A stretch of 64,000 nucleotides of DNA, taken from Pollenia angustigena (lineage: Eukaryota > Arthropoda > Insecta > Diptera > Polleniidae). The position numbers and the translations under genes were made by a program. A model generated the notes under the pieces. That model was not told the DNA's origin. It saw only the letters and a program-made list of their open reading frames with translations, and searched no databases. This document shows, piece by piece, positions 14,972 through 26,870 of the stretch (the first letter of the stretch is position 1; every line of letters starts with the position of its first letter). The stretch is taken from positions 172,156,478 to 172,220,477 of the forward strand of contig OV884058.1 of NCBI GenBank assembly GCA_930367215.1, read 5' to 3'.

Positions 14972-15480
14972 CCCATATTACAGATCCATACTCCAATGCA
15001 GGTCTTACAAGTGAAGTATACAGACTTTTCGTAACATATGGATCCTTGAACTCTTTAGCCCATTGTTTTACAAAACCGATCATACCTCTGCCTTTATAAG
15101 CTGTCATTGTTATATGTGCGATGAAATTTAGTTTCGAGTCAAGCAGAATTACAAGATCCAAGAAATTATCCACCGAAACTGATAACTTTCAAAAAAGTAG
15201 CATGCAGGTATTGGACTCTTTCTAACAAAACGCATGCATTTAGATTTTTTTAGATTAAGTTGCATAAGATTTACATTGCACCACGTGTAAAAAGAATTCT
15301 AGTCGTTTTGAAGAAGTTGTGGCTCAGATATTTGACGATAGCTAAGAAAAACTTTCATGTCGTCCGCATACATAAGAATATTGGAATAATTAATCCCCTG
15401 AGGTAGGTCATTAATAAACAATGTAAAAAGAAGTTGCCCAAGGTGGCTTCCCTAAGGTACACCAGAACATAAAGAAAGAA
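14955..15480 (-). pseudogene. Jockey-like LINE reverse transcriptase fragment
   Basis: On the minus strand the order of motifs is CSGVP-GSHLGQLLFTLFIN, then LMYADDMKVFLS (the RT catalytic YADD box), then DLVILLDSKLNF and FKDPYVTKSLYTSLVRPALE. These are RT palm and thumb segments of Jockey-clade LINEs. In-frame stops (one near 15300) and frameshifts make it a pseudogene. It is cut at 14971 by the hAT-like terminus. Confidence 0.85.
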
Positions 15481-15676
15481 GTTGGATGGGGATTAATTCA
15501 CAATCATCACAATAGACCTATTATCACAATTTACGTATTTCGTTCTTATGACAATTAAACGGTTTACATGGACAGACAACCAGCCATCTGGACGGATGGA
15601 CACGAAAAGATCACTTTAAAAAATGTTTCTGATTCGATCGGTTCACTAAACGATGCGTCTAGATTTATAAAATTAC

Positions 15677-16322
15677 ATATGGGGGATTTCATGTCAAGTA
15701 ACCCAATTTTTAAATCGATGTCTTCCGTTTTGGGTGAAATTAGCACTAAGCTTAGTCCTATTAAAAAATAGTTTAGACACAAATTTTCAACAAGTTAGGT
15801 CAAAAAGTTTCTGAGATAAAGGGGGTCAAAGTTTGACATTTTGTACATACAGGTGTTCTTTCCCATCCATGTAACTTATTACCTATTGATGTTAGACAAA
15901 TTTGTCCCCTCGTATCCCAAAAAGCGACCAAAACTACCTTAAAGGAAAAGACATAAGCTATCTTTTGAGCAAAAAAAACATTCCCGCTTAAAAAAAATTA
16001 AAAAAAAGTTTTAAATTTAAGAAAAAAAATTTAAAAAAAAAACAAAAATATTTTTTTAAAAAAGATTGATCAAATAGCTATCTAAGCTACTTGGGACAAA
16101 TTTGTATAACATCAATAGGTAATAAGTTACATGGATGAGAAAGAACACCTGTATGGACAAAATGCCAAACTTTGGCCCCCTCTAACTCAGAAACTTTTTG
16201 ACCGATCTTGTTGAAAATTTGTGTATAAACTACTATTTAATAGGACTAAGCTTGGTGCTAATTTCACCCAAATCGGAAGACATCGATTTAAAAATTGGGT
16301 CACTTGACATGAAATCCCCCAT
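15677..16322. mobile_element. Foldback element, arms of about 240 bp
   Basis: The arm 15677-15915 is matched inverted by 16090-16322 at roughly nine bases in ten, including GGGGGATTTCATGTCAAGT, AAATTTTCAACAAG and ACAGGTGTTCTTTC. The spacer of about 175 bp is A-rich (GAAAAAAAATTTAAAAA). Such a stem would fold into a long hairpin if transcribed. The 67- and 72-codon frames in the arms are by-products of the repeat. No TSD or transposase identified. Confidence 0.8.
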
Positions 16323-16664
16323 ATATAAAACTACAATTTGGAATAACATTAAGTGTAGATGGCGAATTTAAAGCAACAGAAAATTCATCTGTTAACCAGA
16401 ATTTTAATCAAATTTTTTATTTGCTAAACATGTATTAAAATATGCTTCAAAAACGTGAAATATGTGTGCAATAACTAAAGTATACAAATTATTCACAAAC
16501 AGATCGATACCAAAATTCATAAAAAGCTAAAAAAGGATAAATATATTGTTAATGATTTGGTCGCACAAGAAAAACCATGCAATTGCATATAAAGTTACTT
16601 TAACTTATATTTATATACTTTTTCGATCATGGAAATTACTTAAGTTAAAAGTAATATTACCTAA

Positions 16665-16853
16665 AGCTTCGTACAGACGATGGTCAGATCTTACAATGCT
16701 GTCATTTTTCTGACAATGGTGCTATTGTCAGGTACATTAATTTTACACATCTGTTAAATGAAAATGAGCTAACAATGTTCAAACAGCTGCAAGACATTTT
16801 TAGGCAATTTTAATGACAACGTTGTAAGATTTGACCATCGTCTGTACGAAGCT
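16665..16853. mobile_element. 189-bp MITE with TAA target duplication
   Basis: AGCTTCGTACAGACGATGGT (left) and its exact inverse ending CGTCTGTACGAAGCT (right) extend to about 35 bp with one mismatch. TAA flanks both sides (16662-16664, 16854-16856). PIF/Harbinger-type MITE, non-coding. Confidence 0.85.
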
Positions 16854-16949
16854 TAAGAAAGTTTGATACTGCCATGTTACCCTTGCGCTAAGTTAATTTT
16901 ATACCATATTTTTAGGTAATTTTACCATGTATTTTTTTGTGTGTATCTT

Positions 16950-17090
16950 GTAAATATATACGTTTAATTACCTCACTGAGGTATTTAAGCCTATTTGCTT
17001 AATTAACTCAATGAGGTAGTTAAACGTATTCTTATAAATACCTCAACGTGGTAGTTAAGCGTATTCGTTTAAATGCTTACCCCGCATAAT
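16950..17090. repeat. Short palindromic repeats, TACCTCA-TGAGGTA, about 50-bp spacing
   Basis: Three related units around 16970, 17015 and 17050 each combine ACCTCA / TGAGGTA with (T)TTAAGCGTATT(T/C). They lie about 300 bp upstream of the zinc-finger gene start. Possibly a degraded element; function unknown. Confidence 0.5.
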
Positions 17091-17386
17091 TAACCAAAAA
17101 TATTGGCATGTTTGGCCAGGTAATTATCCATGGAATACTGTCAATCTAATCTTGGCCAAATCAAAAAAGGCTCCAGTGTTATTCAACATCTGGCAAGTTT
17201 CCTACTGATAACCGAGCCATCAGCTGGTCGTATAACAGCTTCTGTAGTGTAGTGAATTAAAAATATTTATTTTTGTTTACCAATTTTCAATTCATTTATT
17301 ATCTAGCTTAGTTATTTATTTCATTGATTTCTAATGTATTTTACAAAATATATTCGAAAGAATCCAAATAATATTAAAACTATAAA

Positions 17387-20300
17387 ATGAACGATTTCAG
17401 TAATTATGAAAATTATTTTTCCACTTCCAGTCATCAGGTATGAATTTACGCACTTATGTATTTGTTTACTCAAGTGAAAAACTATTTTAAAATAAATATT
17501 TACTAAAAAATAGATGACGGAAGTAAATCTTCTGACACAAAATACAGAATACGATGAAGTGCCATCCACAATTCATTATATAAACAGCGTGGCATGTGAC
17601 ATGACACCTTTGTCTCAAACTGCTTCAGTGGATCAGAGACATCAGCAGACAAATTTATTTAATTTTATTTCGAGTACACATGAAGAACCGCCGCAAAAGC
17701 ATGAAGGTAATATTGCGAGTAAGAGGGCTACCTCTGGGGGCAGCGGTGTGGGAACTATCGGAACGTCATCAAATGTATTTGGGAATATACCCTTTGTTCA
17801 AATACACACAACAAATGTGCAGCCCCAGCGCACCAGTTATGGGAATGTTTTTCGCCGAAACATAAGTAAACAAGATGAAATTAAATCGGAACCTATTAAA
17901 TATGAAAACAATGAAGCTGCTAAAGATAGGACCAATGCCACCCCTACACCACCAAGAACAGCTTCCCAACCCCAAAATGAAAATAATGTGGAACCACTAG
18001 CCACCAATGAAAAGCAAAACACAAATCTTGGAAATAATAACTTTGAACAAAAATCCTGCTCACTTTTACAAATCTTTAAATGTTCTAAATGCCCATATAT
18101 TAGTCTAAGGGATACAGAAAGGAATGATCATATGTCTGCACAACATGGGGAAAATAATACAACTAAAAGTGAACAACGACAGCCAATAAATTGTCCTGGT
18201 AAATATAAAATTAAAATAAATCCAGATTTTTATTAAAATCCAACTTCCTTTTAAAGGTTGCAGAAATATATTTTTTAATCAAGAATCCCTAAAAGTTCAC
18301 CTGAAATTGGATCATTTAATGATAAAAGATGATATTATGAAATTAATTAATGCATTTGAGGAGTCAACGCCAAAACCAGCAGAAAATCAAAGCAATCCCC
18401 TTTCGTCAACAACAAATATGACTACAAATTTAGAAGCTTCCAAAGAACCTATTCGTAAAAGTAGAATTTATTTAAAAAATGTTGATTGTCTCAGAGAACC
18501 CAATCGCCAACCTATGGAACAAACTGATAATCAGCTTACAAATAATACTAGCATCTCAATGGAACCTTCAAAACCCTCAAATCCTCCTAAACAAAAAATA
18601 TCCATCAAAAGTGTCGACGTCTTAAGAGAACCGGCTTTGCTTAGAAGAGACTACGAAATACAAAATTCCAATATAAATAATTTTATTAATTTTAATACTG
18701 ATTTGATAAATAACAGTATGGATTTAATAAGTAGCCCCATGAATTTAAATGCTTCCAACACCTATGATTTCAGTCAAAACTTGAACCACTCTTTAAACAA
18801 AACAAATTTAAACAACAATGACTGCACCTTGGGGAATTCAAATAATGATAGCGTTGCTATGGAAGTGACGGAAAAACCTAGAAGGCCCAAAATCTATGTT
18901 AAAAGTGTAGAAAGTTTTAATTTAATGCCTCTCGATTCCGTTCATACTACCAACAACAGTAGCGGTGGATATCTTAATGACCACAATACTTCGTGTAACA
19001 ATGCCCAAGTTTACGATTCTAATGTTGTACATTTACCCTACATGTTCGATTCCAATTCAACCAGCAATAATTTAAGTAATACTTCTAATTTTATTAGCAA
19101 TCATAATGATATGGAAACGTTTCAATTTATTAATACCTCTAATGCAAATAACAATTATATATTAGACAACTCGTTATTCTTGGGCAATAGTGACGAAATT
19201 CATATAAATGGTGTACAATCAGAAAATATTACCTTGATATCGGACACCACTACACCTACCCCACCTGCAACGGCTGAAATTAACACAAACATGGTAATAC
19301 TATTTTCGTCTTAGTTTATTTTTTGTTTAAAAGTTTTTTTTGATGATTTTTTCAATTGAACCTTCTTAGATGAACTATTTTTATATATTTCAAAAGGTAC
19401 TCGTTTTTGAAAAGTTTTTACTATTTAATCGTTATTCGATGAATTTTGTTTATTTATGAATTTTCTTTTGATGAATTTTCTTTTAAAGATCGATGTTTGA
19501 TCAATCTTTTAAAGAGAATTGTTTATATATTACTTTTTGTAGAAACTCGTTTTTTATAAGTTTCTTTAAATGCCGGCTTTTCCGTATATATCTGGTTTTT
19601 GAATGTGGGTTTTTGATCAGTTATCTATAAATACCCCGTTTTGATTATTTGTAAGTTTCAGTTTTTGATGAACTCTTTTAAAAACGCAGTTTTCTGTAAA
19701 AAAAAGTAACAAGTCTTAAAAAAAATCTATTTTTCTTTATCCTTAGATTAAACCGGTTTCAACTACACAAGAACAAAGAGGAACCCTTCATTTACGTACT
19801 GTAGATGAATTAAATTTAATGAATAAAACAGAAGTGCAGCATTTAATAGCCCCCAATTTGGATAATAATTACAGTGCTGAAGTTTTAGATAAAGTAAATT
19901 CTTCCAGTCTAAATGACATAAATCTCATTGGTGATGATTTGTATGAAGACGATAACTTTAAATTCCATGATTTGGATACACAAATGGTCAATGATTGGCC
20001 AGAGACATACGATGATCTTGCTGAGGATATAAATTGCATTATAGCCGATGCTTCAAATGAAAATAGTGCAGAGCATTTGGCATTTTCTACTGAAAATAAC
20101 AGTCAAAAGAATGCCAGCAACAATTTTGATATCGATACACCACAAGTATCGTTAATAACCATACGTGATATAGAAGAATTAACTGGGACCGCAAATCACG
20201 CTGCCATACATAATGTAGCCGATTATCAGCAAGATTCTGTAGTTGAGCAAATACAAGATAGCCATAATGTAGTATCAAACGAAATGGAAATCGTAAGTCA

Positions 20301-21949
20301 AGAAACTTTAATGGTCGTTCAATCTAACAATGAAAATGTTAGTGATAATAATCTCAAACGAGAATTAGTAAATGCTACCCCTGAATCAAATAAAATCTCT
20401 TTAGCCAGAAAAGGTATTGAGCCTAGTGCCACCAAAGAAACTTGTAACAAAACAAAACAAGTTTCTACTAATGAGATACCACCTTTGGTACCGGTAACAA
20501 ATACTACAACTGACAAATCTCAAGCCAATTTACAAACAACCAATATAAATCCCATAACCAGCAGCGAAAAGCCTTTGCCACCTTTGGTGCCAGTTTCTTC
20601 CATGATCATACTAAACAACTCCGCAAACAAAACAACCAACAAGCCTATATCGCCATTAGAAAAAGGTCGCATATATGTAGCAAATAATCTAATGGAACCA
20701 CCTAAACTTCCAAAAGCAGTTTCGGCTACTAGTGGTACTTCAGTAAGAGGACGTCCATTTGGTTCTAACCGCACACGAATTACAAAATTAAAACAAACAA
20801 TTGGTAGTTCTGCCGAAGATCTCTTCTCTAAATGTTCCATTAAAGGTTGTGCATTTCGTTTTAAGAAAAACGAAACAGTGGAATATCATAGAAAGTGTCA
20901 TGATATCTCATCTGATAGTCCCCAAGCCATGATATGTCCAGAATGCAAATCAACAGAATTTCATAACTGGAATACGCTTCATACTCACCTATGGCGGGCT
21001 CATCAAATTGATATGGAACTTTATAAATGTGAGCTATGCGAATTCAAGACACCCATATTTTCACGACTAGTTAATACACATGCGAAAATTCACTTTGACG
21101 ATCGGAACTATAAGTGCGAACAATGCGATAAGGCATTTAAGAATTCTAAACAACTTAAAAACCATCGGCGTTGGCATCGTGTGCAAGTGGCTGCTGCAGA
21201 TAACTCAAATTTGCCCAAAGCACCACCAACAGAAATTCACCGTTGCCCTGATTGTTGCTCCACGTTTTCACAGCAGAAAACATTGCGAGAACATTGCTGC
21301 AAAAAAGGCGATTCATCACTAAAATGTTCAATCTGCGAAAAGTTGATGAGTTCAAAATCTTCTTTAAAACTGCATTTATTAACTCACAGTGATGGTGAAA
21401 AACGGTATAAATGTCAAAATTGTGATTATGCGACAAATGATCATAATGCCTTTAGAAGACATCGAATGGGTCATGAAAATCGGAAAATGTATGAATGCAA
21501 CTTTTGTCCCTACAAATCCGTACAAAGTGTGGCATATCAGGTTAGTATTTTAAAAATTATATGTATTTTACATTCCGTTGAATTGAATTATAATTTTTAA
21601 CTTTCAGAAACATATTCTACAAAAACATCCCGATAAAGCTGATTCTGTAATACACAAATGTACTGTATGTTCGTATTCGACTATAAATCGTTCTTTACTT
21701 ATCGTACATCAGGCAAAACATGACAAACCAACCGATGATCTGGAAAAACCAAGAGAGACAGAGGAAGTATATATTGCAAAAATTACAGATAAATCTGTAG
21801 CTAATAATGTAACAGAGCTTCAAAAAAGCAAAATTAAAGTGAAAAGTAATTTATTTACCACAACGACTACTGAGACAGTGGTGAATATTAATAATAACGA
21901 TATAAATATAGTGCAATTATACAATGTCGGTAGCGGCAGTGTTACTTAA
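17387..21949 (+). CDS. Large C2H2 zinc-finger / AT-hook protein
   Basis: Exons 17387-17437, 17514-18198, 18257-19293, 19747-21540 and 21608-21949 join in frame to 1302 residues. The first exon (MNDFSNYENYF...) was chosen because the ATG at 17514 is preceded at once by an AG acceptor and an upstream in-frame ATG ends in a good donor; a start at 17514 is the alternative. Two lone C2H2 fingers lie near 205-228 and 243-264 (the second spans an intron, CPGCRNIFF then H-x4-H). A long Asn/Ser-rich disordered region follows, then an AT-hook-like VRGRPFGSNRTR near 915, then about nine C2H2 fingers from 950 to 1235, the eighth split by the last intron. It is probably a nuclear DNA-binding regulator. 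Fingers plus an AT-hook recall Drosophila row/woc, but I cannot confirm orthology. A short motif is repeated in the disordered part (see findings). Confidence 0.92.
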
Positions 21950-22851
21950 TAAATTTTGTGTATGTGTTTTGTATACCTAAATGAAATTTCGTTTATTTAA
22001 AAAATTGTTTGTGCAGGTTGTAATTTTCTTCCCAATCAAGTTGTCGATGAACCAATTAATTTGTAACTAACTAAAAGTGAAAAGAGCTCGAAAAATTTTT
22101 TTACAAAACATCCTAATGTTTTTTACAAAAGAGTAAAAATGGCAAAACTTTAAATTGTAACTACAATATTTAAAACAAAAAGAAATACATATTTCTTTTA
22201 TTGCAAAGGGTTAAAACACACACAAAAAGTTAAACAAACATTTGAAAAAGTATGAAGCATGTTTATGTTGTTTTCGTCAAACTGCTTGTGTATTTGTATT
22301 TGAGTCTGAAATATCTTAATTTTTTTTAATTTAAAATTCACAGTAATATACAAAAGCCATAAATACATATGTATGTAATAACTTTTATAGAAACCCAATT
22401 TAAAATTAATCCTTAATTTCATCTTATTTTTGATAAATTTTCTCGCGAAAACATTGATTAGTTTTCTATTAAAACCCTGTTTTCTTATAAATTTCTATTA
22501 ATTTTCAAACTTTAAGTTTTATAACGATTGATTTGCCTAGCAGCAATTTTAATAATATTCTATATAAAAATATTTGATTAAATAAACATATAAAATCCGT
22601 TTTTTGACCAAAAATTTGTAAAAACTAAATATAAAAATGCATTTAAAATTTATGAATTTACGATGTCCCATTCAACACCTCCGTTAATAATCTTAAACAG
22701 AGTGGCATCATAGCCATCATATGTTTTTTGACATTTCTCTCCCGTTCTCACTTTAACATGAAATGTCAAGTGCGTTTGCAGGAGTTTGAAAAAGCATAAA
22801 ATAAAAACGAAATTAAATAAAAATATTTTAAAATAAATATAAATAAACAAT
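21950..22851. other. Intergenic region between zinc-finger gene and OXA1L
   Basis: AT-rich. The first few hundred bases should be 3' UTR of the zinc-finger gene (AATAAA at 21948-21953 overlaps its stop and a later TTTAAACAAAAAGAAATAC context lies near 22170). The last ~100 bp is the OXA1L promoter and leader. No frame of note. Confidence 0.5.
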
Positions 22852-24337
22852 ATGATTCTGCAGCGTCTACAGTTCTTGCGTAATGCAAGCGTTTTTAAAC
22901 AAAAAAAATCACAGAATATAGTAAGCAAATGCCGGATAACAAAAAAGCATCTTAAACTAATGACATAACCTGCAAATGTTTGTGAAATACAAATTAAAAT
23001 TTTACTAATTTTATTTATTTTAGTTTACATCATCCGGCATTGGAGCAGTATCAGTGGCAAATACAAGAAATTTACATATAAGTACAGATAAAAAATGGCA
23101 AACAAGTGTAAACCAACAATTGCCGCAAATGGTACTGGCTACACCTATCATTGGTATAAGATATGCCAGTACAGAAGGTGTTTCAAAGGCTGTAGTAGAC
23201 TTGGCTAATATCCCCGCACCACCTGTAGTGCCAGAAACAGTTGGAGAGGTAGCCGCTCAGGCTGTTAATGTCTTAGGTGAACCTACTTTTGCCTCTATTG
23301 GCTTAGGTGGTTGGTCACCTGTAGGTTTAGTACAAAACTGTATGGAATTTTTACATATTACTTGTGATTTACCTTGGTGGGGAGCTATTGCCATTGGAAC
23401 CGTGGTAGTGCGTACATTAATTTTTCCTTTAGTTATTTTGGCGCAACGTAATGCTGCCAAGATGAACAATCACATGCCCCAAATGCAAATTTTACAAATG
23501 AAAATGACTGAAGCCAGGCAATCTGGAAATGCTATAGATTCAGCCCGCTATGCGCAGGAAATGATGACTTTTATGAAGGAAAAGGAATTGAATCCATTGA
23601 AAAATTTAGTTGTTCCCTTGGCTCAAGCTCCGTTATTTATATCGTTTTTCATGGGTCTAAGAGAGATGGCTAATACACCCGTTGAATCAATGAGAGAGGG
23701 CGGTTTATTTTGGTTTACAGATTTAACTTTAGCCGACCCTATATTTATGTTGCCTGTTATTACCAGTGCTACACTGTTTCTAACTGTTGAAATTGGTACA
23801 GACAGTGCTAGATTGAGTGCACAAAATATGGGCATGATGAAATATGTATTAAGAGCGTTACCCATAGCCATTTTCCCCTTTACCATGAATTTTCCTGCTG
23901 CCATTTTAACCTACTGGGCTTGCAGTAATTTTATATCGTTAGGACAGGTAAGTTAAATTAAGCTAATATGTATAGAAACAAAATTACGTAAATTTTATTT
24001 TAGGTAGCTGTTTTAAAAATTCCTGCAGTACGGGAATACTTTAAAATTGATAAAATGGTGATACATAAAGCTGATAACTTACCTATTAAAAAGAAAAAAT
24101 TTGTTGAAGGAATGAAAGATTGTTAGTATTTAAATAAGATATTATAAATCAAAAAATTCAAAGTCTTTTTTTTCAGCTTGGCAAAATATGAAAATCACCA
24201 GAGAATTGGAGGAACGACAAAGACTAGATGAAATACGTTTTGCTAGGGCTGGCAAAGGGCCATTGGTTAAAACCTATAAATATGATCCCACAAAGCCCCG
24301 GCCGTCTGCCAGCATACAAGCCAAAAAAAATAGTTAA
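22852..24337 (+). CDS. OXA1L: OXA1L, mitochondrial inner-membrane protein insertase (YidC/Oxa1/Alb3 family)
   Basis: Exons 22852-22920, 23024-23947, 24004-24121 and 24177-24337 give 423 residues (human OXA1L about 435). The start MILQRLQFLRNASVF is basic and free of acidic residues, as expected of a matrix-targeting presequence. The YidC/Oxa1 core spans about residues 115-340, with membrane segments around WWGAIAIGTVVVRTLIFPLV, NLVVPLAQAPLFISFFMGL, FMLPVITSATLFLTVEIGT and ALPIAIFPFTMNFPAAILTY, and the characteristic NPLKNL lead-in to the second. The basic C-terminal tail (KKKKFVEGMKDSWQNMKITR) is where Oxa1 proteins contact mitoribosomes. Known role: co-translational insertion of mitochondrially encoded respiratory-chain subunits. 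Introns are 103, 56 and 55 nt. Its 3' end faces galla-2, 92 bp away. Confidence 0.96.
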
Positions 24338-24429
24338 GTTTAAGCAAGTGGTATCAGATACATACATTAGTTATTTTTATTGTAAAAAAAAGACGAAAAG
24401 AAAACAAACCAAATTGAACATGTATTTTC

Positions 24430-24970
24430 TTAAGCAGCAGCCACTTCCCTAGTGGCTATGCACTGATTGATAACTTCAGCCAAGTGCTTGTTTTCTAAAG
24501 CTGCAGCCACTCTTTCTTTATCGGCCAACTGTTTGTTGACAGCATTTTCAGAAGCATGGGTACCAGGTGTAATTTCTACTGTGACCTTGAAACGGGGAGG
24601 CAGAGACCGTAACAATTTTACTCTTATTGACAAACCAATGAGTGTTGCCATGGAACAGTGCGGTATAGTGGGAGTAAAGTTAACAAAGACTTCATTAGAG
24701 TCATCATTGACTTTTATTAGTTCTTCTTGCACCACTCTCAATTCCTCCAATGTCAATGGATGTTCCGGATCATTTATATTACGTATAAGATCTGAAATGA
24801 TTAATTATCAGAGAACCTTTTTAAGAACTAAATTTTTCTTTTTATTTACCGAAAATTTCTCGTGTGTCAAAAGGATCTGTAATATTTTCATCTGCTTCAT
24901 CTTTAGTAATTATACGTTCCTTACATTTGCTGTACACATTGGGATTTATATTTTCTATTTCAGAAGGCAT
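24430..24970 (-). CDS. galla-2: MIP18-family cytosolic iron-sulfur assembly factor (CIAO2B / galla-2)
   Basis: Exons 24970-24850 and 24791-24430 (intron 58 nt) join to 160 residues, the length of CIAO2B/FAM96B (about 163). Residues 1-40 are a variable lead ending in DPFDTREIF; the MIP18 (DUF59-type) domain follows, with [38 protein letters not shown] and [14 protein letters not shown]. The Cys of PHCSMA (about residue 86) is the conserved reactive cysteine of the family. Known role: with CIAO1 and MMS19 it forms the targeting complex that delivers Fe-S clusters to cytosolic and nuclear proteins, including DNA polymerases and helicases. Assignment to galla-2 rather than its paralogue galla-1 (CIAO2A) rests on the unbroken match to CIAO2B-type residues, recalled not searched. 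Confidence 0.94.
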
Positions 24971-25170
24971 TTTTACTTTTTTAGAAGCTTGTTTTGCAGA
25001 AATGATAGTGGTGTTATGTTTTCCTCTTCTTATTGTACTCAGTCAATCAAAATTAATGAGTACAAAAATTGTTCTACCAAATCTTACTTCCTTGAAAGTT
25101 GCCAACTATTTGTTGATTATGAATAAACTGATAGATTTTCACCACAAATGTAATATTGTTTTCAAGGTAT

Positions 25171-25545
25171 ACCCTGCAAATAAAATTGGTCCACCTGATC
25201 CATTTCGATAAAATGGACTACTCCATAGACTGGTCCGATGTAATGCAAGCATGGACCATGTCATTGTTAAAAAGTGTTTGTAGTGAGACGACATGTCTTC
25301 GTTTTTTAATGTTATGCTTTCGTTTCTAAACGACTTCAAAACTAAACCTCTTGAGTATACCATGGAGTAGTTTTTAAACTACTCCTTAGTGGTCCAAAGG
25401 CGGGTTATATGGTCCTCTCCTAGGACATCGTAATGTTAAATAGACCAGGTTTTTTCCATACGTTTAGGTTACTTTTGGACTAGTCCTGGTCCCTTGTGGA
25501 CTACTCTTTACACGCGTGTTTGGACTGGTCTATTATTTGCAGGGT
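25171..25545. mobile_element. 375-bp TIR element rich in GGACTAGTCC-like palindromes, copy 1
   Basis: ACCCTGCAAATAA at the left is mirrored by TTATTTGCAGGGT at the right. The same sequence recurs at 63780 up to the window end. Inside, TGGACTA/TAGTCCA and GGACCA motifs recur roughly every 30-50 bp. No TSD is clear. The 74-codon minus-strand frame is not believed to be a gene. Confidence 0.75.
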
Positions 25546-25782
25546 GTTTACACAAGGTAAACTTGTTGGCCCATATGTTTGTCAGCTGATTACCAAAATT
25601 TGTACATGTGTGCGTTAAATTGTTTTTGTTTTATATGAAGACAATTTTGACAAATAGGTTCATTTTATAGAGCAGCATGTCTACACTCCCAAATGAGTCT
25701 ACCTTGTTTAAATATACCTTGATTGTTTTCATTTTTCCAACTGGAAATATTCCCCCTATTATGAAAGTCGACGGCACCTGAA

Positions 25783-26300
25783 CAGTACCCATGTTCTGTA
25801 ACTATAGTGAGAACTTCTCGCATCGAAAAGACGTGACACAAAATATTCCATCGTCTCTCGAAAAGTGAGAAAAAAGTGTGTCTGTAACTCATGTCGAAAA
25901 CAATCAAAAGAGATTAGTCCGGGCTCACACTATGAAAGTTTTCTTTCAGAAAGTCTTAGCTTATAGGTGAGAGAGGAGAAAAGCATGTTCTCTTCCCCTC
26001 TCACCAATAAACTCAGACTTTCTGAAAGAAAACTTTCATAGTGTGAGTCCAGACTTACGTCGTTACGTTATAAATGTCATAACATTGCACTCGAGGCCGA
26101 TGTGACATTGCAGACGTGAGAACGCCAGTAACACATATTTTTGACGGCGACCAAAATTTACTAAAATTAAAAATTTTTCAACGACGGCGGTGAAAATAGA
26201 GCAGTCGGCTATACCAAATAATGTAATGTTTGTTGCAAAATAATTAAACAATAAAAAATGTGCCAAAAACAAAATATTATTATTCTTTGTATTTCGCATT
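25783..26300. mobile_element. CAGTACCCATGTTCTG-family element, copy 1 (right end lost), with a nested MITE
   Basis: Starts CAGTACCCATGTTCTGTAAC and continues through GAGAACTTCTCGCATCGAAAAG and TCGTTACGTTATAAATGTCAT, all shared in order with the copies at 28955-29633 and 50101-50726. It is interrupted at 25917-26054. The similarity fades near 26290 before the opposite terminus. Confidence 0.8.
25917..26054. mobile_element. 138-bp hairpin MITE, TTA duplication, copy 1
   Basis: GTCCGGGCTCACACTATGAA runs in a near-perfect inverted repeat of about 55 bp per arm to ...GTGTGAGTCCAGAC. TTA is present on both sides (25914-25916, 26055-26057). The related copy at 28955-29633 has the uninterrupted sequence GATTACGTCG at this point, which proves the insertion and the 3-bp duplication. 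Copy 2 is at 28207-28348. Confidence 0.92.
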
Positions 26301-26489
26301 TTTTATTTAATTTTAATTTAACACTAAACACTTTTTATTTTTTGGTGGCACTAAAGCAAATTCAACACAACTTTTTGTATCAGTGTGAGAAAAAATCTTT
26401 TTACAATAAAATACACTTCTTTTAATACTATTTCATGTAATAGTATTAATCGTTAAGCTATTTTATTTTGTTTATGAAATTAAAAAAAA

Positions 26490-26870
26490 AAAATACTATC
26501 TACCCAATTTTCATTGAAAATGAAAAAATTCCTGATTAAGTTAGAACAAAAAGTATATAATGCAATTTTATCAATTTCATTTGGATTTTCTCAATTTTAA
26601 AATAATATTTCTCAATTTCATTGGAAATTTTTTCAATTTCAAGTTAAAATTTTAAATTTTCTCAAATTAAAATTCTCAATTTCAACTGGTATTTTCTCAA
26701 CTTCAATTTCAAATTGAAATTCTTTATTTCATTTGAAATTTTCTCAATTTCAATATGATATTCCCAATTTCAATTGGAAGTTTGTAAATTTCAAATTTAA
26801 ATTCTCAATTTCAATTTTAAATTCTCATTTTCAATTGGAATTTTCCCAATTTCAATGAAAAATGGCGTAG
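26490..26870. repeat. Degenerate CAATTTCAATT / GAAATTTTCTC repeats
   Basis: The stretch consists of loosely repeated CTCAATTTCA(A/T)TTGGAAATTTT units of about 25-35 bp. The ends CAATTTTCATTGAAAATG and TTTCCCAATTTCAATGAAAAAT are inverted relative to one another, so it may be a degenerate TIR element filled with simple repeats. Confidence 0.6.

Noticed and set aside
15564..15782. Paired 72- and 67-codon frames on opposite strands
   Set aside because: They lie in one arm of a foldback element; the other arm mirrors the sequence without preserving the frame.
23054..23956. OXA1L starting at the GTG at 23054
   Set aside because: That codon is internal Val; a true ATG with a presequence lies in an upstream exon (22852) and joins in frame.
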